DNA of 64,000 nt, taken from contig JBMOLU010000058.1 of assembly GCA_049325275.1 (NCBI GenBank), positions 1 to 64,000 of the forward strand, given 5' to 3'. The position numbers and the translations under genes are program-made. Position 1 is the first letter of the stretch. Each line of letters opens with the position of its first letter. Below the pieces are notes generated by a model, which was given only the letters and a program-made list of their open reading frames with translations, did no database searches and was not told the origin of the DNA. Origin of the DNA: CAIQJJ01 sp049325275. Its GTDB lineage: Bacteria > Chloroflexota > Anaerolineae > Anaerolineales > UBA4823. Shown one piece after another: positions 10,501 through 20,300 of the stretch.

Positions 10501-10917
10501 GGCCAGCTCCAGCGGGGTGTAGAGGCTGTGCGTTTCCCACAGGGCAAGCAGCGCGCCGGAGAAGGCGGCCAGCCCTGCCGCAGGCAGGGGGCCTAGCAGT
10601 CCGGCCGCCGCGATCCAGGGGATAGCGGCGAAGAAAACCAGCACCGGCCCGCCCGGATCGATATAGGTATCGGGTGGTGGTAACGTATTTCCAATGGAGA
10701 GGCGTATGGCCAGGAACAGCGTCGTGGCAGGAACCAACAACGCCAGGACGATTAAAATGCCCCAGGCACTACGTTTCCACGGCTTGTTGTAGCCGCGCCA
10801 TCGCCAATTCAGGGCCACTACGAGTCCCAGAAAACCGAACAAACCCACCCAACCAACCCAATCGGGTGGAAGTTTGAGTGAGATCAGTTTCGTCAACAGG
10901 GTGGGTTCAATAGACAT
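7570..10917 (-). CDS. Multi-sensor membrane histidine kinase (7TM-like, dCache, HAMP, GAF, PAS, HisKA, HATPase)
   Basis: A 1,115-residue sensor kinase. The order of parts is: about seven hydrophobic segments in residues 20-250; a further TM near 260 followed by an extracellular Cache-like sensor (to ~500); a TM near 520; HAMP (RIASGELAHPL); GAF (~600-740); PAS (STPDPVIVTDQQNRLLLAN); HisKA with phospho-acceptor His in VSTVSHDLRSPL (about residue 876); and an HATPase_c domain with N box (LYNLVENGIKYT), G1 (VEDSGIGIAP) and G2 (GSGLGLAIVKSIAERHGG). All catalytic boxes look intact. A basic Ser/Arg/Lys tail ends the protein. No response regulator lies beside it, so its partner is unknown. The start is the ATG at 10917; the ribosome binding site is weak. 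Confidence 0.93.
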   Translation of the reverse strand: MSIEPTLLTKLISLKLPPDWVGWVGLFGFLGLVVALNWRWRGYNKPWKRSAWGILIVLALLVPATTLFLAIRLSIGNTLPPPDTYIDPGGPVLVFFAAIPWIAAAGLLGPLPAAGLAAFSGALLALWETHSLYTPLELAFLATLVAAALQQRYRTLVFRLLRRPLLAAALLTLFYPLLSIATAFFSVSGSLAIRLDYAITQAVPATIALGGSLLIAGLVAEGLAVSLPSLWGSRAALQPSPVERHLYARFLANLAPLGVTLVITLIVGDWWIAGNASRQMLNSLMANNSQSAAQTIPFFLETGQNLIQQMALTQELSGSQPAALTTTLQQQLRLVPFFTQLFYFDANGEPVAGYPENNYRESSPSSEEMLGIELAQNGVAIQLYAIPPSEIQKQGRVSFLASVKDESGQVVGVLIGRTELASNPFTQPVIANLKQLQALGGEGMLIDDKGQVLYHANEQQALATYTDQTFAEARFFEGTAPNGTRSLIYYQPVLGYPWGVVMTIPASNAQQLALGIAAPLLLMIVLLFFAATALLRLGLHRVTASLENLATESDRIASGELAHPLSEQGMDEVGQLGRSFEQMRISLKARLDELNRLLAATQGVAASLEAEQAIRPVLQAALATGAATARVVLEPAERGANGEHSVESIGLGAGGDRYLALDEQILNLTRQQERLVLANPARARSLQFPTGIRPPEALLALALRHKEMYYGALYLLFDTPHQFTNDEQRFLITLANQAALAAANARLFLGSEIERQRLEAILASTPDPVIVTDQQNRLLLANPAAWQATELVPEACIGQPLEQVLNMPTLVNLLRYSANKQQSAEVTLPDKRIYLATACTVIAEGHPVGRVCVMRDITHFKEVDALKSEFVSTVSHDLRSPLTLMRGYATMLEMVGNLNEQQTSYVRKIITSVETMSRLVNNLLDLGRIEAGIDLQLEIISINDIAERVIGALQLQATQKHIQLTYETPAQTIPLVEADQALLQQALYNLVENGIKYTEPEGKVTLRILGKHDHMTFEVEDSGIGIAPVDIPRLFEKFYRGAQREARKQTGSGLGLAIVKSIAERHGGSVSIESQLGKGSVFSLTIPIRQPKRDTHAKRDSLPKRPSEPRRPTGF

Positions 10918-10955
10918 GAGGCTGGATGAAATTGGCGTGCTGGTGACTAAAGAAA

Positions 10956-10961
10956 ATTATA
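10956..10961 (-). promoter_or_regulatory. Predicted extended -10 promoter of the histidine kinase
   Basis: TGCTATAAT on the minus strand, an extended -10 element with a perfect TATAAT, about 40 nt upstream of the ATG. No good -35 is visible, which fits extended -10 promoters. The tandem repeats begin just upstream. Confidence 0.5.
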
Positions 10962-10990
10962 GCACGAACCCGTCATAGTCATTCATGGGC

Positions 10991-11064
10991 GTTCACTGCC
11001 ATTAATGAAAGGTGTAAACGTTCACTGCCATTAATGAAAGGTGTAAACCTTCACTGCCGTTGCG
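10991..11064. repeat. 29-bp tandem direct repeat, about 2.5 copies
   Basis: Two identical 29-bp units (10991-11019 and 11020-11048, beginning GTTCACTGCCATTAATG) and a decayed third (11049-11064, CTTCACTGCCGTTGCG). They lie immediately upstream of the kinase promoter. Confidence 0.85.
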
Positions 11065-11320
11065 TAGGGGCAGACCTGTATGTCTGCCCTGCTGTGCGCC
11101 TGCCCGCTTTCCCGCCGAACCTGCGCGTAGAAATCGTCTGAAAAGTGCCGCCGACAGGTGCGGCGCACTGCCATAAGGGCGGCGGAGGTCTCTTCCCAGC
11201 CGATAGAGTGCGTTGCACCTTATTTTTCAGCCAGCTCCTTAGGGCCCGTAAAAGTATAACTGTGCGGAAATTGCTGTGGTTGAGGCAAGGGAAAACGCGG
11301 CCTAATACTTTTCCAAGCCC
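11065..11320. other. Non-coding spacer between kinase and plsC
   Basis: Contains a short hairpin (11068-11075 pairing with 11082-11089, GGGCAGAC/GTCTGCCC). No gene is recognised in the remainder. Confidence 0.5.
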
Positions 11321-12103
11321 TTAGCACATTTCGATGGTTTCCTGCAAGGCCAAACTTTCTTCACGGTATATTCCCCGGCGGTGCTCGGGCAGCAAGCGTG
11401 CCAGTTGAACCATGGCCGTATCGGTCATCTGGCGCAGCAGCTCGCGATCGGGCAGCAACTTGGAGGGCTGTTTTTCGGCGCCTGTCCCATTGGCGTGCCA
11501 GATCGGTGGGTTGCCCTGCGCCGCCATCCCCCAACGGAAACGGAACGGCCGGCCAAAACGGACGGTGACGCCACCCGCTCGCCAGCGTCGGCTGCCACGC
11601 AGAGTCGGGTATCCCGGCGTGCCGTCGATGCCAACCGGTATCAGTGGTACGTTCATGCGACAGGCCAGGTAGGCCATGCCATCCTTGGCTTGCTGCATTT
11701 GTGGGCTGCGTGTGCCTTCCGGGGCGATCAGCAGGATTTCTCCTGCCCGTAAAACCTCGATTGCCTGGCGAATCGCGGGACGGTCGAATTCTTCGCGATG
11801 CACCGGAATCACGCCCCACCACTTGGGGAAAACGCCGATGAGCGGATAGTTGTACACTTCAACCTTTGCCATCGGCGTGATATTGCGCGGCGCCAGGTGG
11901 ATGATGACCACCGGATCGACCAGCGAGATGTGATTGAAGTAGAGGATTGCCGGCCCACGGGCCGGGATGTTTTCCAGGCCGCTAACTTCACCCAGGCGCA
12001 GCAACAGCCCGGCGCCGAGAGTGCGTAACAGGAAACGCAGGATGCGGCGCGATGTTTCCCATCGGTTGTGATCGTAACGAGTGAGAGGGGTGTTGGTTAC
12101 CAT
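11321..12103 (-). CDS. plsC: 1-acyl-sn-glycerol-3-phosphate acyltransferase family protein
   Basis: Transfers an acyl chain to lysophosphatidic acid in phospholipid synthesis, at the membrane. The 260-residue protein has the family blocks in order: NHISLVDP (HX4D catalytic motif, about residue 67), the VIPVHRE region (block II), EGTRSP (block III, about 140) and LIPVGIDGT (block IV). One hydrophobic segment precedes block I. It follows cmk by 78 nt, and a terminator-like hairpin sits between them, so it may be only partly co-transcribed. Cmk-PlsC neighbourhoods are common in bacteria. The substrate is inferred from the family; lyso-ornithine or other acyl acceptors are possible. Confidence 0.88.
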   Translation of the reverse strand: MVTNTPLTRYDHNRWETSRRILRFLLRTLGAGLLLRLGEVSGLENIPARGPAILYFNHISLVDPVVIIHLAPRNITPMAKVEVYNYPLIGVFPKWWGVIPVHREEFDRPAIRQAIEVLRAGEILLIAPEGTRSPQMQQAKDGMAYLACRMNVPLIPVGIDGTPGYPTLRGSRRWRAGGVTVRFGRPFRFRWGMAAQGNPPIWHANGTGAEKQPSKLLPDRELLRQMTDTAMVQLARLLPEHRRGIYREESLALQETIEMC

Positions 12104-12120
12104 ACCATTCTTTTACCGCA

Positions 12121-12166
12121 AAAAAACACGAAGGACGCGAAGTCGGGGCAACGCTTCGCGTCCTTC
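12121..12166 (-). terminator. Intrinsic terminator after cmk
   Basis: A perfect 13-bp stem (12130-12142 with 12154-12166, GAAGGACGCGAAG) is followed on the minus strand by GTGTTTTTTTG. It would end most transcripts of the upstream glycan operon before plsC. Confidence 0.75.
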
Positions 12167-12181
12167 AGAAAGCTTGCGCGT

Positions 12182-12856
12182 TCATGATGCCAGTTCGATC
12201 AACTTGTCGAGTACCTGGTTTTCGTCAAGTTGATCGGAGTTCAAGATGACGGCATCGTCGGCCGGGCGCAGCGGGGCCACGGCGCGTGTCGAGTCGATTT
12301 CGTCACGCCGGCGCATCGAAGCCAGGATGCCCGCACGATCGGCGTCTTCACCGCGCGAGCGTTGTTCTTCCCACCGCCGGCGGGCGCGCTCTTCGACCGA
12401 CGCATCCAGATAGACTTTCAAATCCGCTTCCGGCAGGACGACCGTGCCGATATCCCGGCCGACCATCACCACGCGCCCGCGCAGGCCAATGCGGCGCTGC
12501 TGGGCCGTCATGGCCGTGCGTACGCCGGGGTAGGCGGCCACGATCGAAACGTTGGCGTCCACCGCTGGGCTGCGAATCTCCCAAGTGACATCCCGGCCGT
12601 CTACCAATAGATCGCATCCACGCCCGTCATCTTTCGATGGGCCGTGAACGTCGATGTGCACGCCTTCAGCCAGTTGGGTAACCCCGTTTTCGTCGCGTAG
12701 ATCGACGGCGCGGTCCAGCGCGGCCCATGTGATTGCCCGGTACATCAGGCCGGTGTCGAAGAACAAATAGCCGAGATGATCGGCTAACTGCTTGCCGACA
12801 GTGGACTTTCCGGATGCGGCGGGACCATCGATGGCAATCGTCGTGGGAAGCGGCAT
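12182..12856 (-). CDS. cmk: Cytidylate kinase
   Basis: Phosphorylates CMP and dCMP to the diphosphates in the cytoplasm. The protein is 224 residues, the usual length. Walker A is GPAASGKST (residues 12-20), followed by the CMP-binding stretch LFFDTGLMYRA and the C-terminal lid RDIGTVVLPEADLKVYLDAS with ERARRRWEEQ. The ATG at 12856 lies 5 nt past the stop of the upstream membrane glycosyltransferase, so the genes are translationally close. Confidence 0.96.
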   Translation of the reverse strand: MPLPTTIAIDGPAASGKSTVGKQLADHLGYLFFDTGLMYRAITWAALDRAVDLRDENGVTQLAEGVHIDVHGPSKDDGRGCDLLVDGRDVTWEIRSPAVDANVSIVAAYPGVRTAMTAQQRRIGLRGRVVMVGRDIGTVVLPEADLKVYLDASVEERARRRWEEQRSRGEDADRAGILASMRRRDEIDSTRAVAPLRPADDAVILNSDQLDENQVLDKLIELAS

Positions 12857-12861
12857 GGCAA

Positions 12862-14622
12862 TTACTGACCTTCCGATACCGACACGCTATCGGGGAATAG
12901 ATCGGCCCGCGCCCAAAGGATGACGTTCGACTTTGCCAGTGGCGCGTCGCGGAAGGCCAGCCAGTTCAACCAGGCGGGTGGCAAAGGCCCCTGCCAGGCC
13001 GGGTAGGCCTCCCAGGCAAAATCTTGCCCACGGTAGCTGGTGGAGCCTTGCAGGTCGGTCTCGTCCTGGGCCGTAATGACAATCGATGGCTGCTCGGTGA
13101 CGGCCAGTTGTGCGGTGAAGCGTGTGTTCGGAAAATTGCGCAGCAGCCAGCGCATACTGGGCGTGTCGACGGTGGCCAGGATGTCGATCTGGTGGCTCAG
13201 CCCCGTCTTGGCGACGGAGAGTTGTTCCAGCGTGTCGTTGAGCAAGTCGGCGTGGCCGGCCATCGGGATGGTATCCCACAGCTCATAGGAACTCGCCCGG
13301 ATGGGGTTTCCCACGGTGCCCCAAAAAGTAGCGGCCATCATGGAGACAAGCCCGCCGGCGACGAGGGCACCTGCCAGGCCGTCGATTGCGGTGCGTGCGG
13401 ACCAGCCAACGGCGACCATTGCCGTGGCGACCGCGCCCATGAGCACGATGCCGACTACTAAACCGATCGTGATCCCCCCGCCGATCGCTGAATTTTGCCA
13501 GCCGAGCAAATTCAAACGCAGGATGGCGAGCAAAACGAACAAAAACAAAGCGTGTGAAAAGGCAACCCAGCGGATTCCCTTTTCTTCGCTGTCTCTAAGG
13601 AATACCCACTCCAGGCCAAGCGCCGCCAGCCCCCACAACGGCACCAGCGCCCACACCAGATCGACAACCTGGCGCGCCGGGTAGACGATTGCCAGGACGA
13701 ACGCGGTGAGCAGCCACAGGCTCAGGCGCTGTACCAGGCCGTTGCGTCGTGCCAGGCCAACGAGGAGGCCTATCGTGCCGAACAGGAGCGGCAGGGTCTC
13801 GTAAATCGCCAGGGCCGCTAGCGGTGCCAGCGGTGAAACAGCCGAAACCGTCACCCAACCATTGATGAAGCTGGTCAGGCTGGCAGCCAGCCCCGACAAG
13901 CCGAGCGGATAGGCGAGGAAGAGCGTACCGGCGATGAGAATGGTGGCGCCACCCGCGTACAAGCCTGTGCGCAGCCGGGCTTTGTTTTGTGCCGTTTCTT
14001 CTGCTGCCTCGCTCTCGGGAAGCCCATCCGCGCTGTTGGAGAGCGGGGCCAGCCAGTCGGCTTTTTCCAGCAGCTTGGCCAGCCCATAGGCCAGCGCCAA
14101 CCCGAGCAGGCCGTGAAGGGTGCCCGGCCCGCCGAGGATGGCGAGGCCGCCGAAGACGCCCGCCAGGATCGGTCGTTGCGCCAACATGGCGGCCAGCGCC
14201 AGGAACGTACAGGTCAACGCAAGGGTTGGGCTACCAATTTGGCGGGCGCTCACGGCCAGCGTGGGATCGATCGCCAGGCCAAAAGCCAGGGCAACGGCTG
14301 CCAGGCGCGGAAAATTCAGGCGGTTTCCGGCGGCGCGCAGCAGAGCCGGCAGGAAGACGATCAGGCTGCCGAGCAGCGCCGGGATCAGGCGCGCCGCAGC
14401 GTTGGTGCTGGGGAAGAACTTGAAGAGCAGGCTGGTCAAGACAACGTAGCCCGGCTGGGCGCCGACGCTGGTAACGCCGTTTCCCAATTCGACGGCTTGC
14501 ACGGCCCACTGCGCCTCGCTGTCGTTGAGCGGCGCAGCGCCGAGGCCGACCAGGCGCAAGAGCAGCGCGGCGGCAAAAGCGAGAAGGTAAAGGCTGTTTT
14601 CAAGTGAAAGACGGACGCGCAT
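12862..14622 (-). CDS. Polytopic GT-C-type membrane glycosyltransferase, putative
   Basis: A 586-residue integral membrane protein with about 12 hydrophobic segments. The first extracytoplasmic loop carries acidic residues in PLNDSEAQWAVQ (about residues 33-44), where GT39/ArnT-like enzymes place the catalytic Asp/Glu that uses a polyprenyl-phosphate sugar donor. The C-terminal ~130 residues form a soluble domain after the last membrane segment. It is the fourth large membrane protein in a row, after GT39, GT39-DUF2298 and DUF2298 proteins, which supports a shared role in exporting or modifying cell-surface glycans. An AAGGA precedes the ATG at 14622. The exact family is not certain. Confidence 0.7.
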   Translation of the reverse strand: MRVRLSLENSLYLLAFAAALLLRLVGLGAAPLNDSEAQWAVQAVELGNGVTSVGAQPGYVVLTSLLFKFFPSTNAAARLIPALLGSLIVFLPALLRAAGNRLNFPRLAAVALAFGLAIDPTLAVSARQIGSPTLALTCTFLALAAMLAQRPILAGVFGGLAILGGPGTLHGLLGLALAYGLAKLLEKADWLAPLSNSADGLPESEAAEETAQNKARLRTGLYAGGATILIAGTLFLAYPLGLSGLAASLTSFINGWVTVSAVSPLAPLAALAIYETLPLLFGTIGLLVGLARRNGLVQRLSLWLLTAFVLAIVYPARQVVDLVWALVPLWGLAALGLEWVFLRDSEEKGIRWVAFSHALFLFVLLAILRLNLLGWQNSAIGGGITIGLVVGIVLMGAVATAMVAVGWSARTAIDGLAGALVAGGLVSMMAATFWGTVGNPIRASSYELWDTIPMAGHADLLNDTLEQLSVAKTGLSHQIDILATVDTPSMRWLLRNFPNTRFTAQLAVTEQPSIVITAQDETDLQGSTSYRGQDFAWEAYPAWQGPLPPAWLNWLAFRDAPLAKSNVILWARADLFPDSVSVSEGQ

Positions 14623-14644
14623 AGGAAAATCCTTTTCGTGAGGG

Positions 14645-17284
14645 TTACGGCACGCGGTAGAGGGTCATGTTGCCCTGCTGGAAAACACGCTCGAGTACGG
14701 CATCGAACTTGCGCAGCACGTTTTCGGGCGTGCAGGCAGCGCGGCCGGTTTTACACTTCGCTGCGATGTAGTTGTATTCGGGCTGGCCGACGACGACGTA
14801 ATCCACTTTCCATTCTTGCAGCAATTGTAATGCCTCTTGCGAATCGGCGGTGGTGTAGATCGTCTCGATGATCGGTTCGCGGCGGCCCTGCTCGTCGTAC
14901 GTCCCGCGCCACTGGTGCTCGTGATACGCCCAACCCAGCAGGGCAGGGTAGCCGGTGAAGGTACTGATCCGGCCGTTGTAGTCGTAGTTGGTGCCCGGTG
15001 CTTCTAAAATGACCGGAACGCCGTAGGCGTTGCCGTGGTGGGATGCGCCGGCGTTGGCGCGCAGCCATTCGATGGCCGCCCAATCGTCTGGGTTCTCCCG
15101 GGCGATGGTGGACGAGCCATCCAGGTTGGGCGTGAAGACGATCTTTTGATCCGGCCCAACCTGGATGGACTGGCCGTTGAGGTTGTTCGTCTTGGCCGGG
15201 ATGGCCATGCTCGGATAGACCATGCCCGCGGCGATGAGCAGGGAGGCCCCACCCAGGAAGGCGTACTGGATTGCTTTCCCGGTGACGGTACTCCCTTTTT
15301 CGCGCATCCACCACAAAGCGTAGGCGCTGGCACAGGCCATCATGATCCAGGCCTGGTAGTAAAACTTGAACATCGTGTTCATGCGGTTGTTGAACACATC
15401 GCGCAGGAAGACGAATTCGACGCTGAGCGTCAGGCCGACGCCGCAAAACAGCAGCAGGCTGGCGAATAGCAGGCCGGCCGGTGCAGGTGGGGAGTCGGCT
15501 GCGTTTTCCCGCTGGCGGGCGTTCCAATGGATGCAGGCGGCGGCCAGGGTGAGCAGGGCGCTCAGCAGCAGGAAAACCCACGGATCCGTCAGGCGTGCCC
15601 GCAGGATGGCCGGGACGGCCTCGTTCAGCGTCAAGCCGCCGAGCGCCTGTTGCACGACCGAGTTTTCTACCTGCGCCTGGAGCGTCTGGCGGATGGACGA
15701 AACGGCAAGCGCCAGTCCGCCGAGCAGGGCGAACAGGCCGGCGCTGATCCCGATCACGCCCAGCCACCCAAGCAGTGTCTGCCGCCAGACGCCGGGCATG
15801 TCTTGCGCCCGGCGCGCCAGGGCCGTGATCAAAAATCCCAGGGCGATGAAAACGAACGGCGCGAACATTACCAGGTAGTGGGGCATGCGCGTGGGCGGCA
15901 GCACGTAAGGCAAAATCCCGCCCGCCTGAGACTGGAAGGACACGTAAAACAACGTGTAAAGCGCTGCGCCCACGACCAGCAAAGCGGCCATCAGTGCGGC
16001 CACCCGTCCGACGAGTTCACCGTCCAGCCTGGGCTGCAGCGTATACAGCCCAACCCCAAAGGCGAGCACGGTGACGACGATGTAGATCGGAAAATCCCAG
16101 GTGTTGAGGAAGCCCAGCGCGCCCAGGCAGAAGGCGTACGCCAGGAAGCGCGGCCAGCTGCCGGCGAAAGCAGCCAGCGGGTTCCACCAGGGAAGCGCAG
16201 CCTGAGCGGTTTCGCCGCCGGCCGCGTTCTCGCCGGACCGCTGAAGCACCATCCGCAAAAGATTGAACGCCAGGCCGATCGCCAGCAGCACGAAGGGCAG
16301 GTTGTTGACGTGGGGGTGGTTGTCGCCCAGGAGAAAGCTGAAAAGCGGGAATTCGGTGATGTTCGTGTAGAGCATTTCCCCGCTCAGAGAACTGTCGTTG
16401 ACCACGCGGGAAGCGTGCCACCACCACCAACTGGATGCCCCCGGATAGAAGGAGCCGGTGGATGGGTTGCTGGTCAGATCGTTGATATTCAGCCAGGCGA
16501 TGATCGATGGCGACAGCTTGCCTGCTGCATGCAGGCTTTCGAGCAGCCCTTCCAGGTTGCCCATGACGAGCGTCAGGAGCATCCCCAGCAGGCCGTAACG
16601 CATCGGTTGCGCCTGGCCGCCCTCCCCGGCGTTGTGTTTTGCCGCTGCGATCAGGTTATAGACGACCCCAAATGCGCCGACCGCCGTCAGGGCAAAGAGC
16701 AGGGCATCGTACAGGTCGAAGCCGACCCCCACCGGCGCGCCGGAAAGGCGCGTCAGGATCGCCATCATCACGTAGCCGAAGTAGTAGTAGGAGATCGAAA
16801 AGCCCGACATCCACGGGTCGAGCGGCGGGAAGCGCGGGCTGTTGAGAATGGCGTTGAGAAAGGCCATTTCCATGAATTTCTCGCCGCCTGCCGAAGCGAT
16901 CTTAAAGGTCGTATAGGCGCGCACGGCCGCCCAGGCCACGAAGGCCAGCAGGAAGAGCACCTCGACGGCGAGGATGGTAGCTTTCTTGCTGCGCCAGAAC
17001 TTCAGCATGTCGGACGGCGCTTCGCCGCGCTTTTGGCCGAGCCAGGTCACGCCTGCCGAGATGGCGGCCGTTCCGAGTAGGGCCAGGACGATCCCGCCGC
17101 TGCTGTTGGTCAGCACACCGGTGGTTGCGCCCATCCAGAGCAGGTAGCTGACGAACAGCAGACCGAGCGCCTTGGCAAAGGCGTAGCCGCGATCGGGCAG
17201 CCAGCGGAAGAGTTGGTAAGCGATGGGCAGTGCGGCCAGCCCGAAGAGTTGTACGATGAACCACCAGAGAAGGATGTAGAGCAT
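14645..17284 (-). CDS. DUF2298 / Chlor_Arch_YYY membrane protein
   Basis: An 879-residue polytopic protein. The defining tyrosine run is seen in GFSISYYYFGYVMMA (about residue 165), followed by the family-typical YNL segment and an acidic/aromatic outer loop (YTNITEFPLFSFLLGDNHPHV). The C-terminal ~170 residues are soluble, with a pattern (DDWAAIEWLRANA, YTTADSQEALQLLQEWKVDYVVVG) repeated in the C-terminus of the next gene upstream. The family is known from Chloroflexi and archaea and lies in glycosylation loci; its reaction has not been established. It is probably a GT-C-fold transferase or a partner of one. The start at ATG 17284 has GGAAAG upstream. Confidence 0.85.
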   Translation of the reverse strand: MLYILLWWFIVQLFGLAALPIAYQLFRWLPDRGYAFAKALGLLFVSYLLWMGATTGVLTNSSGGIVLALLGTAAISAGVTWLGQKRGEAPSDMLKFWRSKKATILAVEVLFLLAFVAWAAVRAYTTFKIASAGGEKFMEMAFLNAILNSPRFPPLDPWMSGFSISYYYFGYVMMAILTRLSGAPVGVGFDLYDALLFALTAVGAFGVVYNLIAAAKHNAGEGGQAQPMRYGLLGMLLTLVMGNLEGLLESLHAAGKLSPSIIAWLNINDLTSNPSTGSFYPGASSWWWWHASRVVNDSSLSGEMLYTNITEFPLFSFLLGDNHPHVNNLPFVLLAIGLAFNLLRMVLQRSGENAAGGETAQAALPWWNPLAAFAGSWPRFLAYAFCLGALGFLNTWDFPIYIVVTVLAFGVGLYTLQPRLDGELVGRVAALMAALLVVGAALYTLFYVSFQSQAGGILPYVLPPTRMPHYLVMFAPFVFIALGFLITALARRAQDMPGVWRQTLLGWLGVIGISAGLFALLGGLALAVSSIRQTLQAQVENSVVQQALGGLTLNEAVPAILRARLTDPWVFLLLSALLTLAAACIHWNARQRENAADSPPAPAGLLFASLLLFCGVGLTLSVEFVFLRDVFNNRMNTMFKFYYQAWIMMACASAYALWWMREKGSTVTGKAIQYAFLGGASLLIAAGMVYPSMAIPAKTNNLNGQSIQVGPDQKIVFTPNLDGSSTIARENPDDWAAIEWLRANAGASHHGNAYGVPVILEAPGTNYDYNGRISTFTGYPALLGWAYHEHQWRGTYDEQGRREPIIETIYTTADSQEALQLLQEWKVDYVVVGQPEYNYIAAKCKTGRAACTPENVLRKFDAVLERVFQQGNMTLYRVP

Positions 17285-17335
17285 AGGCTTCTTTCCGAAT
17301 GTCGGCGCGCCTCGAAGGCGAGCGCACCGTTTACG

Positions 17336-20300
17336 CTACCGGAGCACTTCGTAAATCACCATCTCCCGGTCCCGGTAGACTTCCTGCCAGAGATCGCCGT
17401 TGAGGGCGTCGAACTTATCCAGGCCGGGGCCCGGGTAAAAGCCGCGCTCGAGCTGGCCGACGACGATGTAGCTGGCGCGATACTTGTCGAGGAAGTCGAA
17501 GGCTGCCTGCCGGTCGGTGGTTTCATAGAAGGCGCGCACTTCCCGGCCGCGCAGCGCCACGGGGTTGGGTTGGATGGCTGTGCGCTGCTGCTCCTGGTGC
17601 CACTGCCAGCCGACGACGTCCGGCAGGCCGGTGTAGATGGCGAAGCGCGAGAACCAATCGTACTGGATGCCCTCGCCGCCGCTTTCGACGATTACGGGCG
17701 ATCCCTGGACGTTCTCCTGCATCCAGCGGATGGCGAGATAATCCTGATTCAAATCCAGTTCACCGGCCCGGCTGGCGTAGGTGGCCGTTTTCATGTAGGT
17801 CATGCCGTCCAGCGTGTGCGGGGCGCTTTCGACCATGCGGTCTTTGATCTTCGCCATGCCGCCGACGATCGTATACGCCCCGGCGGCCACCACGAGCACT
17901 GCCAGGACGGCGCGCCAGCCGGTGCGCCAGGCGGGCAGCCAGTGCGGCATGTCCTGCCACAGCCAGCCGAGCGCCGCGCCGGCGCAGACGGCGAAGATCG
18001 TCCAGGCTTGCAGGTAGAACTTGAAGACCGTGTTCATGCGTCCCACGTCACCGACCAGGACGGCGATCTCGACGAACAAAGTGATGGCCAGCCCCGTGCC
18101 GAACAAAAACAGCGCCAGGCGTTTGGCCTCCGGCAGGTCGGGACGCAAGACGAGCACCCCGGCCCAGGCCACCAGCAGCAGTACGAACCAGCCGATGTGG
18201 GCGTCGAAATAGACGGTGACGAAAGCCATCAGCGCAAAGAGCAACGCCAGGGCAGCATAGATGGCGGCCTGGTAGGGCGCCAGTTTGCGTAGCGAGGAGA
18301 GCGGAGTGGCCGCCATCCAGTGGCGCGCTTCCCAGGCCAGCCAGGAGATGAGTACGAATAGGAACAGGCCCCAGTGCGTGAAGTAAGCGCTCAAGGGGGT
18401 GTGGCTGCCTTTCCAGACAGCAACCTTCGTGTAGCCAGCGCCGTACCACTCGCGGTATGGGCCGTACAGGGCCAGCGAGAGGGCAGCCAGCAGCCCAACC
18501 GTTGCAACGGCGGCTAACAGGCGCTGCAACGGCCGAGGCAGGTTCTTCAGGAAGGGTGTACTGCCCGCGTCGAAATAGCGCAACTGCGTATAGGCAACGA
18601 CGCACGCCGCAACGGCCAGGTAGGCGGGAAAATCCCAGGTGTTGGTCGGCCAGAGCGCGCCGATGACCAGGCCACCCAGGAAGAAGCGGATGCCTGCACG
18701 CCCGAGGACGGCCCACCAGGCGGAGGGTGTGTCTTCGTCGTCACCGGGTGCGCCTTTGTGGAGCACGAAAGAGGCCACCCAGGCCAGCGCCAGCAGGGCG
18801 ATCGGCTGCACCCACAGGTGGGCGTGGGGGTCGGCGTAAAGGAAGGTAAAGAAGGGAAATTCGGTGATCGGCTCGATTTCTCCTTCTTTGAAGGGGATCA
18901 CCCGGCTGGGGATCCAGTAGAGGTCGCCGGAATAGATCGGCAGATTCTGGCCGCCGAGCGTTTTGAGCGCCCCTTCACCGGCCCATTGAATGAACTGCAA
19001 GGCCGTGGCCTGCTTGACTTCTTCGGCAGGAACGACCATGCGCGCCCACATATTGGCGATCATGCCGGGGGTGGCCAGATTGCCGAGCACGACCATGACG
19101 ATGGCCGCCGCCAGGCCGGCGATCCACGCTGCGGAAAGGCGGCGCACGGGGCGGGCCGGGTAGGCGGCGATGGAAGGTTCGTTTGTGTCGAAATCTTGCG
19201 GTTGGAGATCTTCTTCCGCCGGGCCCTCGAACGCCGGCGCCTCGGACACATCGATGGGCAGCGCTTCGGGCGCGGAGTCTTCCACCTGCGCATTCTCAAC
19301 TTGGGCGATTTCGTACACCGGCGGCTCGGTTTCGGCCTCGATTGCGCTTTCGATGTTCGCCTGGCGGGTTCTTCGCCACGCCTCCGCCTTGGCGACCAGG
19401 TTCCAGGCCACGCTGAAGGCGCCCATGGCGGTCATGGCAAACCAGGTGGGCAGCAGCAGGTTGTAGGCAATCGAAGGGACGATGCCCAGCCATTTGACCA
19501 TGACCGAAGCGATCATGAAGCCGTAATAGTAGTAGTTCAGGTACCCGCCGGCGAACCACGGATCGTAGGGCGGAAAGACCGTACTTTTGATCAGGGCGTT
19601 GAAGTAGGCGAAATCCATCGGCTTTTCGCCGCCTTTGTACGCATGCCACAGATCCGGGTTCCCCAGGCGGATCAGCAGGTCGAAGACGAAGAAGGCCAGG
19701 AACAGCCCCTCCACGGCCAGGAAATACCCGCGCTTCTCCTGCCACTCGTTTTTCAGCGCTTTGCGCTGAACGTAAGCCAGAACGCCGCCGAGCAGGAGGA
19801 TGAGCGCCAGGCAAAGCGTGATCGTCGATCGGGTGTAGGGAATCCCGGATGACCCGCCCATCCACGCCATCCAGGCCAGCAGCACCAGGCCGGCCATACG
19901 GGAGAGCGGATAGCCGCGGTCTTGCAGGCCGGGCAGGGCCATGCGGACGAAAGGATAGGCGATCCACCCAAGCAGCATGACGGCCAGGTACCAGACGATC
20001 AGACCCAGCGCCGGAAAACGGTTGAGCAGCGCATCGTAGCTGAATAACTCGCTCCAGGTGCCGCCTGCAAGCTGCTTCTCCCACAGCCTTTCGGGGAGCA
20101 GCAGGGTCAATATCTTGTCCCCGGCTTTTTTCGGGGTCACGTGCACGACGAGCGATAAATCGACGGCGTTGAGGATTTCGGCGGTCTTCTGCGGGTCGTA
20201 GCCGGCGTTCTTCTTGAAGATGTGCACCTTGGGATGATCGTAAACGGAGAAGGCTTCTTCGGCAAACTGGTCGTTGAAGGTCAGCGGGCCGATCGTGATC

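Noticed and set aside
10991..11064. Possible CRISPR array
   Set aside because: Repeats are directly adjacent without spacers and no cas gene is near.
15527..17080. 517-codon open frame on the plus strand
   Set aside because: Antisense to the DUF2298 gene; Gln/Arg-rich shadow.
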